NCBI GenBank assembly: GCA_022841345.1
Contig: JALHRR010000020.1
Span: 17,007 to 81,006 of the forward strand
Reading direction: 5' to 3'
Source of the DNA: Saprospiraceae bacterium
Lineage (GTDB): Bacteria; Bacteroidota; Bacteroidia; Chitinophagales; Saprospiraceae
Length of the DNA stretch: 64,000 nt
Part shown: positions 17,782-26,228 of the stretch, piece by piece
Numbering within the stretch: the first letter of the stretch is position 1
Layout of the letters: the number at the start of each line of letters is the position of its first letter
Position numbers and translations under genes: made by a program
Notes under the pieces: model-generated
The model's database searches: none
What the model was told of the DNA's origin: nothing
What the model saw: the letters and a program-made list of their open reading frames with translations, nothing else

Positions 17782-18042
17782 TTAATCTTCATCCTCTTCT
17801 TCTTCATCGTCGTCATCGTCATCGTCTTCTTCATCCTCTTCCAGGGACTCAAAAATATCATCAATACTGATGACCTCTTCTACAAACAAATCTGCCGTAG
17901 GATCATTCATGACCATTTCTACCATCTCATCACTCAACGTTCCGTTTTCTTCGTAATAAGACATGATCTCAGCCGTCTTTTCTTCTGACAATTCAATATT
18001 TTCCAGCACCAGATTGGCTGTAAATTGGATGGAAACTTTCAT
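17782..18042 (-). CDS. Small highly acidic protein with Asp/Glu tail
   Basis: An 86-residue protein whose first ~60 residues look folded (MKVSIQFTANLVLENIELS start). The last ~18 residues are nearly all Asp and Glu, encoded by GAT/GAC/GAA/GAG triplet runs at 17785-17840. I do not recognise the family. It has no signal peptide. A good intrinsic terminator follows, the start is an ATG and the composition of the N-terminal part is protein-like. The acidic tail could bind basic proteins or metal ions, but that is only a guess. The triplet run could change length by slippage without breaking the frame. Confidence 0.65.
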   Translation of the reverse strand: MKVSIQFTANLVLENIELSEEKTAEIMSYYEENGTLSDEMVEMVMNDPTADLFVEEVISIDDIFESLEEDEEDDDDDDDEEEEDED

Positions 18043-18241
18043 GTTAGTTGATTTTATTAATGTAATGTAAGTCTAAAAGTACTCAATATTATTAGATTGC
18101 AAAAATTCCACTTTCCTCTTTTCAGGAAGCTTGTAACTTTTAATTTACAATCTTATTGATGTACGACAAATTATACATTATTTTATTGCCAGAATGGAAG
18201 AATTTATATTGTGGCATTCTTTTCTCAGTAGCACCTATCGT

Positions 18242-18427
18242 TTAAATATTTCTTTGCCCTGCAATCATCGCCATTAATTCTTCGTCAGAAATATCCTCTT
18301 CGCAAAGAAGAATTGACTGTTCCATTGATTCCTGTATAATATTTAAATTGTCTGTGACAATGGCCGGCTCATCCGTAATCCATATTCCAGCAGAATGAGA
18401 TACCGTTTTATTTGATCGCTTATTCAT
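18242..18427 (-). CDS. Small hypothetical peptide with leader-like ISDEELMAMIAG end
   Basis: A 61-residue ORF with no recognised domain. Its C-terminus reads ISDEELMAMIAGQRNI, which resembles the end of RiPP leader peptides (LSDEELExVAGG-type), but only four residues follow the Ala-Gly. It has two Cys-free thirds and a single Cys at about residue 43. No modification enzyme, peptidase or ABC exporter is nearby. It sits alone in an AT-rich region 200 nt upstream of the acidic protein gene on the same strand. It may be a real small gene or chance. Confidence 0.4.
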   Translation of the reverse strand: MNKRSNKTVSHSAGIWITDEPAIVTDNLNIIQESMEQSILLCEEDISDEELMAMIAGQRNI

Positions 18428-18886
18428 AAGGATATATTTTTAATTTTTATATAATAAAATACTCTTATTATAACGCCTTATCAAGTAAATGATTATTCAG
18501 CAAAATAAGTTGTATATAATATATACGAGGATAACGTTTCTAAAGACTGCAAGGTTGGTAACACACATTAATTTACTATTAATTTTATACTCAGGTTGAT
18601 TTGCATAATTCATACATTTCATAAAAGTCTTGCCCTCTCCATCTAACTAATACCTTTTGTTTTTTACCATCTAATTTTGTTGACCGTTTCATCCGCTCTT
18701 TTTCCAGATTGATCTTATTAATAAATTGAATTCAGGCTTTTTACTATAGTTTTACTTTCTGTTGCTGGTTTTAAACGTACCTCATTGCAACAATTAACAA
18801 TTGTTACTCAATGATTTGCCCTTTTTTAATCCTGTTGTAGCACTTTATGATGGTGGTTCATTATGCGTTGTTTTAAAAATGGTTTT
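18428..18886. other. Gene-free AT-rich stretch
   Basis: About 460 nt between the small peptide ORF (minus) and the lipoprotein gene (plus), presumably carrying both promoters. I find no exact TAnnTTTG element close to either start, and no repeats or RNA-like hairpins. Confidence 0.4.
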
Positions 18887-19618
18887 ATGAAAATTAAGGT
18901 AGTTCTCGGTCTCATCGTCCTTTACATAATAGTTTTTTCAAATGCATGTCGCTTTGATCCTATTGATATAGATGGTGATCCTATTGATACAACGGGAAAT
19001 CCGATAGACACTACAGATAATCCTGTTAATACTTGTCATCCCGACACTGTGTATTTTAGCAGGGATGTCCTGCCAATATTTGTTTCCAATTGTGCCATTT
19101 CTGGATGTCATGATGCCATCACCAGAGAGGAGGGTATTCAGCTCACAGATTATGATAATATTATAAACACCGGCGACATCAAGCCTTTTGATTTAGAGGC
19201 AGGAGATATTTATGAAAAAATAACAGAGGATCGCAACGACAAGCGGATGCCTCCTCCTCCAAGAGCCAAATTAACAAATGCCCAAATTGCAACAATTGCC
19301 AAATGGATTCAGCAGGGTGCAAAAAATCTTAGTTGTAATGAAGGTGGATGTAATACTGATAATGTGACTTATTCCGGTACTATTGCCCCGTTTTTACAAA
19401 ACACGTGTAACGGATGCCATACCGGATCTTCGGCGGGTGCAGGTATTCAGCTCAACACTTATGCAGGTGTTCGTTCTGTTGCCCTTAATGGTCGTCTGGT
19501 AGGTGCAGTGAGTCACACTACCGGATTTGTACCAATGCCTCAGGGTGGGGCTAAGATTAATGACTGCAGAATTTCTCAAATCACTACCTGGGTAAATGCC
19601 GGCGCCCCGCAAAATTAA
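18887..19618 (+). CDS. Lipoprotein with two planctomycete-type cytochrome c-like domains
   Basis: The start is set at ATG 18887, which begins a lipoprotein signal (MKIKVVLGLIVLYIIVFSNAC, cut for length at the lipobox SNAC); an upstream ATG at 18863 is also in frame. A linker of PIDTTGNPIDTTDNPV type repeats follows. Two PSCyt1-like repeats come next. The first (about 60-145) has SRDVLPIFVSNC, a C-x4-CH instead of CxxCH, then KRMPPPP and IAKWIQQGAKN. The second (about 155-243) has a canonical CNGCH and ends TTWVNAGAPQN. Such domains occur on outer-membrane lipoproteins of Bacteroidota and planctomycetes; the function is unknown. The second repeat could bind haem c, while the first may be degenerate or may use the longer spacing. 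The stop codon is 8 nt from the SRAP gene fragment. Confidence 0.75.
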   Translation: MKIKVVLGLIVLYIIVFSNACRFDPIDIDGDPIDTTGNPIDTTDNPVNTCHPDTVYFSRDVLPIFVSNCAISGCHDAITREEGIQLTDYDNIINTGDIKPFDLEAGDIYEKITEDRNDKRMPPPPRAKLTNAQIATIAKWIQQGAKNLSCNEGGCNTDNVTYSGTIAPFLQNTCNGCHTGSSAGAGIQLNTYAGVRSVALNGRLVGAVSHTTGFVPMPQGGAKINDCRISQITTWVNAGAPQN

Positions 19619-19626
19619 AAAAGGTC

Positions 19627-19795
19627 AGCTGCTTCTCATTCCCTCCATCATATTCAAATGGTTCTATCAAAGAAGGGTCATTATTGCTCACTTTGTTTAC
19701 AGCTTCGGAGACGGTGTAATATCTCAGCATATCATCCGGCAAAGGTTGCAGCATTTGCAATACTTCTGTTTCAGCTATATCTTCACTGAGCCACA
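19627..19795 (-). pseudogene. Displaced 3' fragment of the SRAP (yedK) gene
   Basis: 169 bp align without gaps to 31686-31854, the 3' end of the intact SRAP gene, with about six mismatches by eye. The encoded residues run from LWLSEDIAETEV to EKQL, equivalent to roughly the last 56 residues. The match ends sharply at CCACA on the 5' side: the next bases, TATTCG, are unrelated to GTTGTT in the intact copy. The chance ATG created at the break (19796) would give a 70-residue ORF running into the cytochrome gene, but there is no sign it is used. Both copies point the same way, 12,059 bp apart. Confidence 0.9.
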
Positions 19796-20093
19796 TATTC
19801 GAACCTTATATAAATTAAAATTGCGGGCCTTCAGTGTGCATTTCTGTAATGAATGCAGATATAATTGTCTAGTTGTATGAATTGATTTTCTGAATCATGT
19901 AATTTTCTTTTATCAAATTACCCGTTTACCTCTCCCCCCCTTGTTCTGGAGCTTTTGCCAGGAAAGTATCCTTTACTCGCCCATTCAAAGTAAACAGATA
20001 AGAATCATAAATAATTAGGCTTTTCTGGTGATTAATATCATCAATTCCCCACCTGGATACATGTAATATTGAAGTGTATATAAAACCACTATA

Positions 20094-23000
20094 ATGATGT
20101 ATTCAATCGTGCCTTTAATGTCTTTTTCCCGCCCTGCCCTGTTGTTCCTGATGGTAGTTATGATATATCAAGTTTCAGCACAACGTTTGGGCTATCGCAG
20201 CATTCCAATTACTTTTTTGGATGCTTTAGATGTAGAAATAAAGGAAGGCGAACAAATAACATATTACTCCGGATGGTCATCCGATAAGCCATTTTCTTCA
20301 ATGCAGACGGTAGAGCCCGGGTATGTTTTAGGTACAAACAAATATTCTGATGCAGAGCATGGTCAGGTTTATGTTCTGGATGGTACTCGCCTGCTCAGCA
20401 GTGTGTACCTTGGGGTACATACCCGCGGAGTAATGAAAGGAGCTGTTCGAATAAATGTGCGCAGTTTTGGTCGGTTGCCGGGTCGGTTATTAGGAGAGAT
20501 CGTTTGGTCTTTGGATTCATTAACCGAAGGAGTCCATTGGCAGAAATTGGATTTTCCCGGGAAAACTGTCCTTCAGGGGTCGGTAATAATAAGCCTGGAT
20601 GTTAGAGATGTAGAATCGGGTCAGATTGGGCTGCTAAGTCAGCGTACTGATATTGATCAGATCTGGACAAAGACGGCGGAGCACAAATGGAAGAAGCAGG
20701 AGACCTTGTGGCGCAGGCCGCCGCTGGGGGCAACATTATTTCCAGTGTTTTTAAACAGGAGCTCATTCGCAGGAGGCTCAGGAACCAGAGAAGATCCATT
20801 CCTGGTGGAAACTGCTGAACAGCTTAATGCGGTTCGTGATTTTCCATCATCACATTTTGTTCAGATTGATGACATAGATTTGGGAAACAGCCCCTGGAAT
20901 GAAGGTGAAGGTTGGCTGCCCATAGGCAATGATTCTTTGTATTTTACAGGAAGCTATAGTGGAGGGGGCTTTACGATTAATGGTTTGACCATAAATAGAC
21001 GCGCTGTAGACTATCAGGGTTTATTTGGTCAGACGGCCTCTTCCTTGATCTGGAATCTTGAGGTAAAAGGATCAACTGTACGCGGCGGGAATTATACAGG
21101 CATTTTGGTTGGACGGGCATTAGGGGGTGAGATACTAAATGTGTCCGTGGATGGAGAGGTGATGGGTGTTGATTTTGTGGGAGGTATAGCGGGAGCAATA
21201 TATACTGGTTGGATCAGAGATTGTGTGTCAGCGTCACTGGTGCAAGGGGTCAGCCATGCAGGCGGTGTAGCGGGTCGTGGCCAGCTTTCTGCCTGTTTCG
21301 CTTCAGGTACAGTCAATGGTAACGACTCAAGTTTTCGGCTTGGCGGTCTGCTGGGGGAAGGACAAGCGATAAACAGCCGCGCTACCGGTGCAGTATCTGG
21401 AGGAACAGAAATAGGAGGGTTAATCGGACGAGGAGAGGCTTATGGCTGCGTGGCTACTGGGGCGGTGCAAGGAAGTGGTGATTATATTGGTGGATTAATA
21501 GGAGAACTGGAAATGGGACAATCTACTGAGGATAATGGAGTGTTTGGGCCCGGGGATACAACACCCGGGGATACAACACAATTAAAGGATAGTCTTCGTA
21601 TTCAGGGCAGTGGGCAAATTGAAATCATACTCGAAGATGGCACCCGGTTTATCATGGAAGGCAATGGCTCTGAAATGGGAGCAGAGGCCGGTCGTGTTCC
21701 TGTGGATGTGTCTATAGCAGATTTCGCTCCTGAATGGGCAGGTTTTCGAGCAACCGGCTCAATGAGGATTCTGAAAGTGACTGGGGCCGGAGATCCCTCT
21801 CAAGTGAAGCCCATTATCAGTATTCCTGTAGAAGAAATTGGAACAATTAATCCAGAAACAGTGGTCATTTTAAGGGTGGGGGATTTGGGTGTTGATGGGG
21901 ATTTATACGAGAATCACGGGGTTATTTTACCAGTAATTACAATAGAGGATAGCAAGTTGAAATTTGTTGATGCCCCATTTCCGGAATGCGTCATTCCGGA
22001 TGATGGCATTGGAGAAAACCCGCATGCGCGCTTAGATACATGGGTTGGTAATGTGAAATATGTTTTACTAACTTATGATAAGACTTTAAACTGGAGTAAA
22101 TCGCCAGTGGTAGAACGAATGGTACCTGATACTCTAAAAGCAGAAGATGGATTCAGGCAACTTTGGAGGAGAAGTACTAAAGAGGCGCAGGCAAAATTGC
22201 GAAAAAAGCCGGTTTGTAATATTGTCCTGCTGGTGCACGGACACAACGAAGAGGAAAAAGGTGGTTACTTAGGAAGTAAGATTATAACACCCTGGGAGTT
22301 CGGTTACAAACGCTTAGTGTGGGATATCATGTATGAGGAGTTTCTAAAAAACACTTCCGGGGATATTCCTGGGGATTGCACAGCATTTTACGAATTTATT
22401 TTTCCTACTTACAGGCCTATCTTCTCACCGATAATGGAAAAGTCCGGGTTTCGAATGCCTACTCTGGGAGAAGAATTGGGGAGGATGGTAAATGAGCGCT
22501 TGCTTCAGGATGAACAGATCAAGAAAATGATTGAGGAGGATATGATGTTTAACCTATATATAGTGTCTCATTCACAAGGAGGTTTAGTAAGCAGGGCAGG
22601 CTTGCGATTCATGGATGAACGCTTACTGAAAAATTTGAAGAAGGTTATTACCTGGGGCTCTCCGCATCGGGGAGCAAGTTTGTACTCTTTGAGATATGCG
22701 CTCTCCGTTGGTCATGACATTGTGATTGACAATATTCGCTTTCCTTTGCAGAATATAGGCCAGAGTACCGGCTATCAGAATGGGGTGGCAGGAATTGCTA
22801 TCGATGCTCCCGGTATACGTGATTTGCGGTGGGATGTTTCTATGAAGGAATTATTGCGCTTAGGTGATTTGATGCGAGAAAATTCAGCAACCTTAAATGA
22901 ATTTCCGGAAACAGAGTTGCCATATGGTCGTCTGTTTTTTAGTGAAAATCTGAAACTCTTCAATGAAACAGAGGGTTCTGGGTTAAGTGGACTATTACAG

Positions 23001-25151
23001 GATAAATATTTATTTTATCAGGGAGTAACTCCCAAGCTGGCGTCGCTGGAAACAGGCTGGTTTTTTCTCTGGAGAACATACCGTTTTGCTACAAATGCGA
23101 CCTCTATAGAGAAAGGCGCTCAGCTCAACCGTTTAGTCATGAATGATCCACATAAGGACAGTGATGGTGCTGGCCCTTTGAATTCGCAGGGGGCAGCGGG
23201 CGTTTATCCGGGCGGTGGAGTTAGTAGTAAGCTTTTTCCCGACACAGATCATGAGGAGTTTTATGGGTCTGAGGCTCCACAGCGAAATGAAACTACCAAG
23301 AATAAAGGGAGAATGATTGCCAAGGAAACCTTCACTGACCTCGGACTCACCCGACCCAGGAGTCAGTGTCCGGTTTTGGAGCTTGAAGAAATAGACAATC
23401 CGGATACATTGATCCTGGAAGGCGAAATCGTATTTCCCATTTACAGTATGGCGGAAGGGGGCGACGGAAAACCGGGTAAGCGCATCAGCCGCATGGATGC
23501 CAGGCTGGACGCGAAGGATGCTCCGGGATTGCTTAATTCCATGTTTACTATCGAAGAGAATGGCGAAATTCGTTTTACTATACCCTCCGCAGAGATTCCT
23601 TCCTCAATTGATACATTGTACATTGTAGCGATTCTAAAGGACAATAGTGAAGTGTACTTTGGCATGGATTACGAAGGGCAGGCGAAAGTGTACAACAAGA
23701 CCTGGAAAAAATGGTACGCCACGATCACCACCGCTACGGAGCAGGCAAGGGAAGGGGACACCATTCTGGTCAATCCGGGTGTGTACAAAGAATTCCCCAT
23801 CATCAATTTCAAAAATTTACTGGTCAAGAGTGTGGATGGTGCCGAACAGACCATTCTCGACGGGCAGGGTGGAGGTACCGGCTTCCGTTTAAATAACAAC
23901 AACTCCATCATTGAAGGCTTCACGATTCAGAATTACTGGAATGGGATTTTTCTCAGGGAATTTGGGGGAAATACGACTCCTTTCCGGCCTACGGTGAGGG
24001 ATTGTATTATACAGAACAACGATGGTACTGGCATAGGAATTAATGAGAACTGTGCGCCTGTTATTGAGAGAAATAAGATTGTTTCGAATAAGTACTATGG
24101 GTTGGATATTGAGAAACTGGTATTTTCAGATGAGAACCCTGTTGTGGTACGAGAAAATATTATTGAGAATCACAACCGTGGAATTCGCATCCGTGGGTAT
24201 CATACAGCTACGATTGAAAAAAATCAGTTTTCAGGTGGTGACTGGGGCATTGAGTTATTGGGTAATACGGGTGCTACCATCTCACAGAATACTTTTTCAG
24301 ATCATAGTGCGGATGCTGTTCGTATTTATTTCACATCCGGGTTGTACGCGACCCGGATACATAATAATACTATGCAACGGTCAGGGTTCGCTATTTCTGC
24401 CGATGCCAGTGGATTAATTGAAATAGTAAACAACCAGATTCTGAATAATCTTTGGGGAGGAATACTCCTTGGTTTAGGGAACAATGGTTCTGCCAATGCC
24501 GATATCCGGGGTAATACCATTTCTAATAATGAAGGAAGAGGCCTACAAGTTGGTAGGGGTACAAACTCAACTGGTTTTCAGTGTACCATTATGACAAATA
24601 TAATAACGGGTAATTCTGATGGAGGCGTCGGGGCATGGGCAATGGCGGGCGAATCGATACAAATTTCGGAAAATAGAATTGAATCAAATACAGGTCAAAG
24701 TGGTGGCGGATTAGGTATAAGTGGCAATGTCACGGTAAAGAATAATCAAATTTTGAATAACCAGTCTCAGTTTAGCGGGGGTGGCGTTTCTGTAGATGAT
24801 TACAATGGCGTTCAGGCGACTATTCAGGATAATATTTTCCAGGGAAACAGTGCCGGCAATGATGGTGGAGCGATTTACAGCTCTGCGACACCCGACATTT
24901 CCGGCAATCAGTTTGTGTCCAATCACGCCACCCAAAAAGGAGGCGCCATCTACGGCAAAGCCTCCAACTGGAATGCCACGGAGACGGTCACTGTGCAAGG
25001 TATGCCCAGAGTGGTACCACGCCACGTACCATGTTTTAATGAAGGAAGCAACTCTTACTCCGGAAATACGCACGGCGTGCTGGGAGGTGAATGGGGCCCG
25101 GGCACGGACAACTGGTGTTCGGATGCCGGATTTAATGTGTATAGCAATTAA
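20094..25151 (+). CDS. Large secreted protein: GLUG-like repeats, lipase-type hydrolase, right-handed beta-helix
   Basis: 1685 residues, with a signal peptide ending VSA-Q near residue 30. An unknown N-terminal domain spans about 35-225. Residues ~228-480 are Gly-rich repeats of GLUG type (LVGRALGGEILNVSVDG, GGLIGELEMG). Residues ~700-1060 form an alpha/beta hydrolase. It has the oxyanion HGHN near 714, Ser827 in SHSQGG, Asp1024 in DSDGAGPLNSQG and His1053 in DTDHEEFYG, which together make a lipase-like triad. From ~1220 to 1640 lies a parallel beta-helix with a DTILVNPGVYKE start and many N-N-x-I and GNxFxxN turns. The end is NWCSDAGFNVYSN, with no type IX secretion tail. The gene at 26229 is a full-length paralogue with the same order. 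The likely role is a surface or released esterase with a carbohydrate- or surface-binding helix; the substrate is unknown. Confidence 0.8.
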   Translation: MMYSIVPLMSFSRPALLFLMVVMIYQVSAQRLGYRSIPITFLDALDVEIKEGEQITYYSGWSSDKPFSSMQTVEPGYVLGTNKYSDAEHGQVYVLDGTRLLSSVYLGVHTRGVMKGAVRINVRSFGRLPGRLLGEIVWSLDSLTEGVHWQKLDFPGKTVLQGSVIISLDVRDVESGQIGLLSQRTDIDQIWTKTAEHKWKKQETLWRRPPLGATLFPVFLNRSSFAGGSGTREDPFLVETAEQLNAVRDFPSSHFVQIDDIDLGNSPWNEGEGWLPIGNDSLYFTGSYSGGGFTINGLTINRRAVDYQGLFGQTASSLIWNLEVKGSTVRGGNYTGILVGRALGGEILNVSVDGEVMGVDFVGGIAGAIYTGWIRDCVSASLVQGVSHAGGVAGRGQLSACFASGTVNGNDSSFRLGGLLGEGQAINSRATGAVSGGTEIGGLIGRGEAYGCVATGAVQGSGDYIGGLIGELEMGQSTEDNGVFGPGDTTPGDTTQLKDSLRIQGSGQIEIILEDGTRFIMEGNGSEMGAEAGRVPVDVSIADFAPEWAGFRATGSMRILKVTGAGDPSQVKPIISIPVEEIGTINPETVVILRVGDLGVDGDLYENHGVILPVITIEDSKLKFVDAPFPECVIPDDGIGENPHARLDTWVGNVKYVLLTYDKTLNWSKSPVVERMVPDTLKAEDGFRQLWRRSTKEAQAKLRKKPVCNIVLLVHGHNEEEKGGYLGSKIITPWEFGYKRLVWDIMYEEFLKNTSGDIPGDCTAFYEFIFPTYRPIFSPIMEKSGFRMPTLGEELGRMVNERLLQDEQIKKMIEEDMMFNLYIVSHSQGGLVSRAGLRFMDERLLKNLKKVITWGSPHRGASLYSLRYALSVGHDIVIDNIRFPLQNIGQSTGYQNGVAGIAIDAPGIRDLRWDVSMKELLRLGDLMRENSATLNEFPETELPYGRLFFSENLKLFNETEGSGLSGLLQDKYLFYQGVTPKLASLETGWFFLWRTYRFATNATSIEKGAQLNRLVMNDPHKDSDGAGPLNSQGAAGVYPGGGVSSKLFPDTDHEEFYGSEAPQRNETTKNKGRMIAKETFTDLGLTRPRSQCPVLELEEIDNPDTLILEGEIVFPIYSMAEGGDGKPGKRISRMDARLDAKDAPGLLNSMFTIEENGEIRFTIPSAEIPSSIDTLYIVAILKDNSEVYFGMDYEGQAKVYNKTWKKWYATITTATEQAREGDTILVNPGVYKEFPIINFKNLLVKSVDGAEQTILDGQGGGTGFRLNNNNSIIEGFTIQNYWNGIFLREFGGNTTPFRPTVRDCIIQNNDGTGIGINENCAPVIERNKIVSNKYYGLDIEKLVFSDENPVVVRENIIENHNRGIRIRGYHTATIEKNQFSGGDWGIELLGNTGATISQNTFSDHSADAVRIYFTSGLYATRIHNNTMQRSGFAISADASGLIEIVNNQILNNLWGGILLGLGNNGSANADIRGNTISNNEGRGLQVGRGTNSTGFQCTIMTNIITGNSDGGVGAWAMAGESIQISENRIESNTGQSGGGLGISGNVTVKNNQILNNQSQFSGGGVSVDDYNGVQATIQDNIFQGNSAGNDGGAIYSSATPDISGNQFVSNHATQKGGAIYGKASNWNATETVTVQGMPRVVPRHVPCFNEGSNSYSGNTHGVLGGEWGPGTDNWCSDAGFNVYSN

Positions 25152-25162
25152 AAAAACATAAC

Positions 25163-26179
25163 ATGAAAACTTTTGACGCAATGAAAACCATTCTTCCTTT
25201 TATCCTTGGCTTTTTAAGTCTGGGATTGATGGCGCAGCAGGCCTCTTTCAATGCAGCCACCGGCACGGTTCAGGGACGGCAATACGTAGGTGGACTCATC
25301 GGCGGGGCCTCCGGTACAGCCTCCAGTGTGACCCATAGTTATGCCAAAGGAAATGTTGTAGCACAGAGCTATGCCGGAGGTCTAATTGGTAGCAATGCAG
25401 GAACAATTTCTGAAAGTTATGCTGTTGGTGTGCCATCTGCAAGTTCTTTTTTGGGTGGCTTTGCCGGCAATAATACAGGAGATATTTCCAGCTCATATTG
25501 GGACACTGAACGATCTGCGCAATTAACATCTGCGGGGGGTATTGGCCGCAATACCGATGAGATGACATGGCCATATGCGCCAAATGCATATGTGGGTTGG
25601 GATTTTTCCAATATATGGGTAGCAGATGAGGTGCCATTTAGTAATGATGGCTACCCTGTACTACGTCAAAACAAAGTCCATCAACTACAATTGCGTGCCT
25701 ATCCACCTGATGGAGGTACTGTTGCAGGAGGCGGTTATTATTTGTCAAATCAGATGGTTAGACTAGTGGCCACGGCTAAGCCCGAGTTTAATTTGTTAGG
25801 CTGGTATCTGGGTACTCAGTTAATAACCGCGGATCCTTCGCTGGATTGGGTGGTTTCGGCCGATCAAACACTTACTGCGCGTTTTGTTCGCCGGCCCACT
25901 TCTGTATTAATTAACGAAGAAGCTGAAGGCATACCCCTCGTCAGGCTTTATCCCAATCCCGTCCGAGAATTTCTTTGGATTGATATACAAAGTGCAAAAG
26001 AGGATTTGCGTGTTATTCGCATTTATAGTGCATTGGGCTATGTTCTTAAAGAGGAACGTCCGGCCATTCGTGGTGAATTGCGTTATAATTTGAATGTTCA
26101 AGGCTTGCAGAGTGGGATATATTTTGTACACCTGCAGTTTGAAACCATGCAAATCACCAAAAAAATTGTAGTTAAATAA
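25163..26179 (+). CDS. Secreted GLUG-repeat protein with InlB-like domain and type IX secretion tail
   Basis: 338 residues. A signal peptide starts at residue 1 or at the internal Met7 (MKTILPFILGFLSLGLMAQ). Residues ~25-135 are GLUG-type repeats (QYVGGLIGGASG, SYAGGLIGSNAG, SFLGGFAGNNTG, then SSYWDTERS). Residues ~170-235 look like a divergent InlB B-repeat (PPDGGTVAGGGYY ... LLGWYLG ... TLTARFV). The C-terminal ~80 residues are a type A type IX secretion domain: RLYPNPVREFLWID, then LQSGIYFVHLQ and KKIVVK at the end. It starts 11 nt after the first large hydrolase and ends 49 nt before the second, so the three are probably one operon. It is the only one of the three with a visible secretion tail. 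Confidence 0.82.
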   Translation: MKTFDAMKTILPFILGFLSLGLMAQQASFNAATGTVQGRQYVGGLIGGASGTASSVTHSYAKGNVVAQSYAGGLIGSNAGTISESYAVGVPSASSFLGGFAGNNTGDISSSYWDTERSAQLTSAGGIGRNTDEMTWPYAPNAYVGWDFSNIWVADEVPFSNDGYPVLRQNKVHQLQLRAYPPDGGTVAGGGYYLSNQMVRLVATAKPEFNLLGWYLGTQLITADPSLDWVVSADQTLTARFVRRPTSVLINEEAEGIPLVRLYPNPVREFLWIDIQSAKEDLRVIRIYSALGYVLKEERPAIRGELRYNLNVQGLQSGIYFVHLQFETMQITKKIVVK

Positions 26180-26228
26180 TCGCCTGCTTTCACTAAATAT
26201 CTTTCATTTTTTACAAAGATTCCATTTT

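Noticed and set aside
19584..19796. 70-codon minus-strand ORF containing the SRAP fragment as a possible gene
   Set aside because: Its ATG arises at the breakpoint and its end reads into the cytochrome gene; it lacks the catalytic Cys2 and other active-site residues, so it is treated as a pseudogene fragment.
23647..23923. Several overlapping frames on both strands in the large hydrolase gene
   Set aside because: Shadows of the long coding frame in a more GC-rich stretch.
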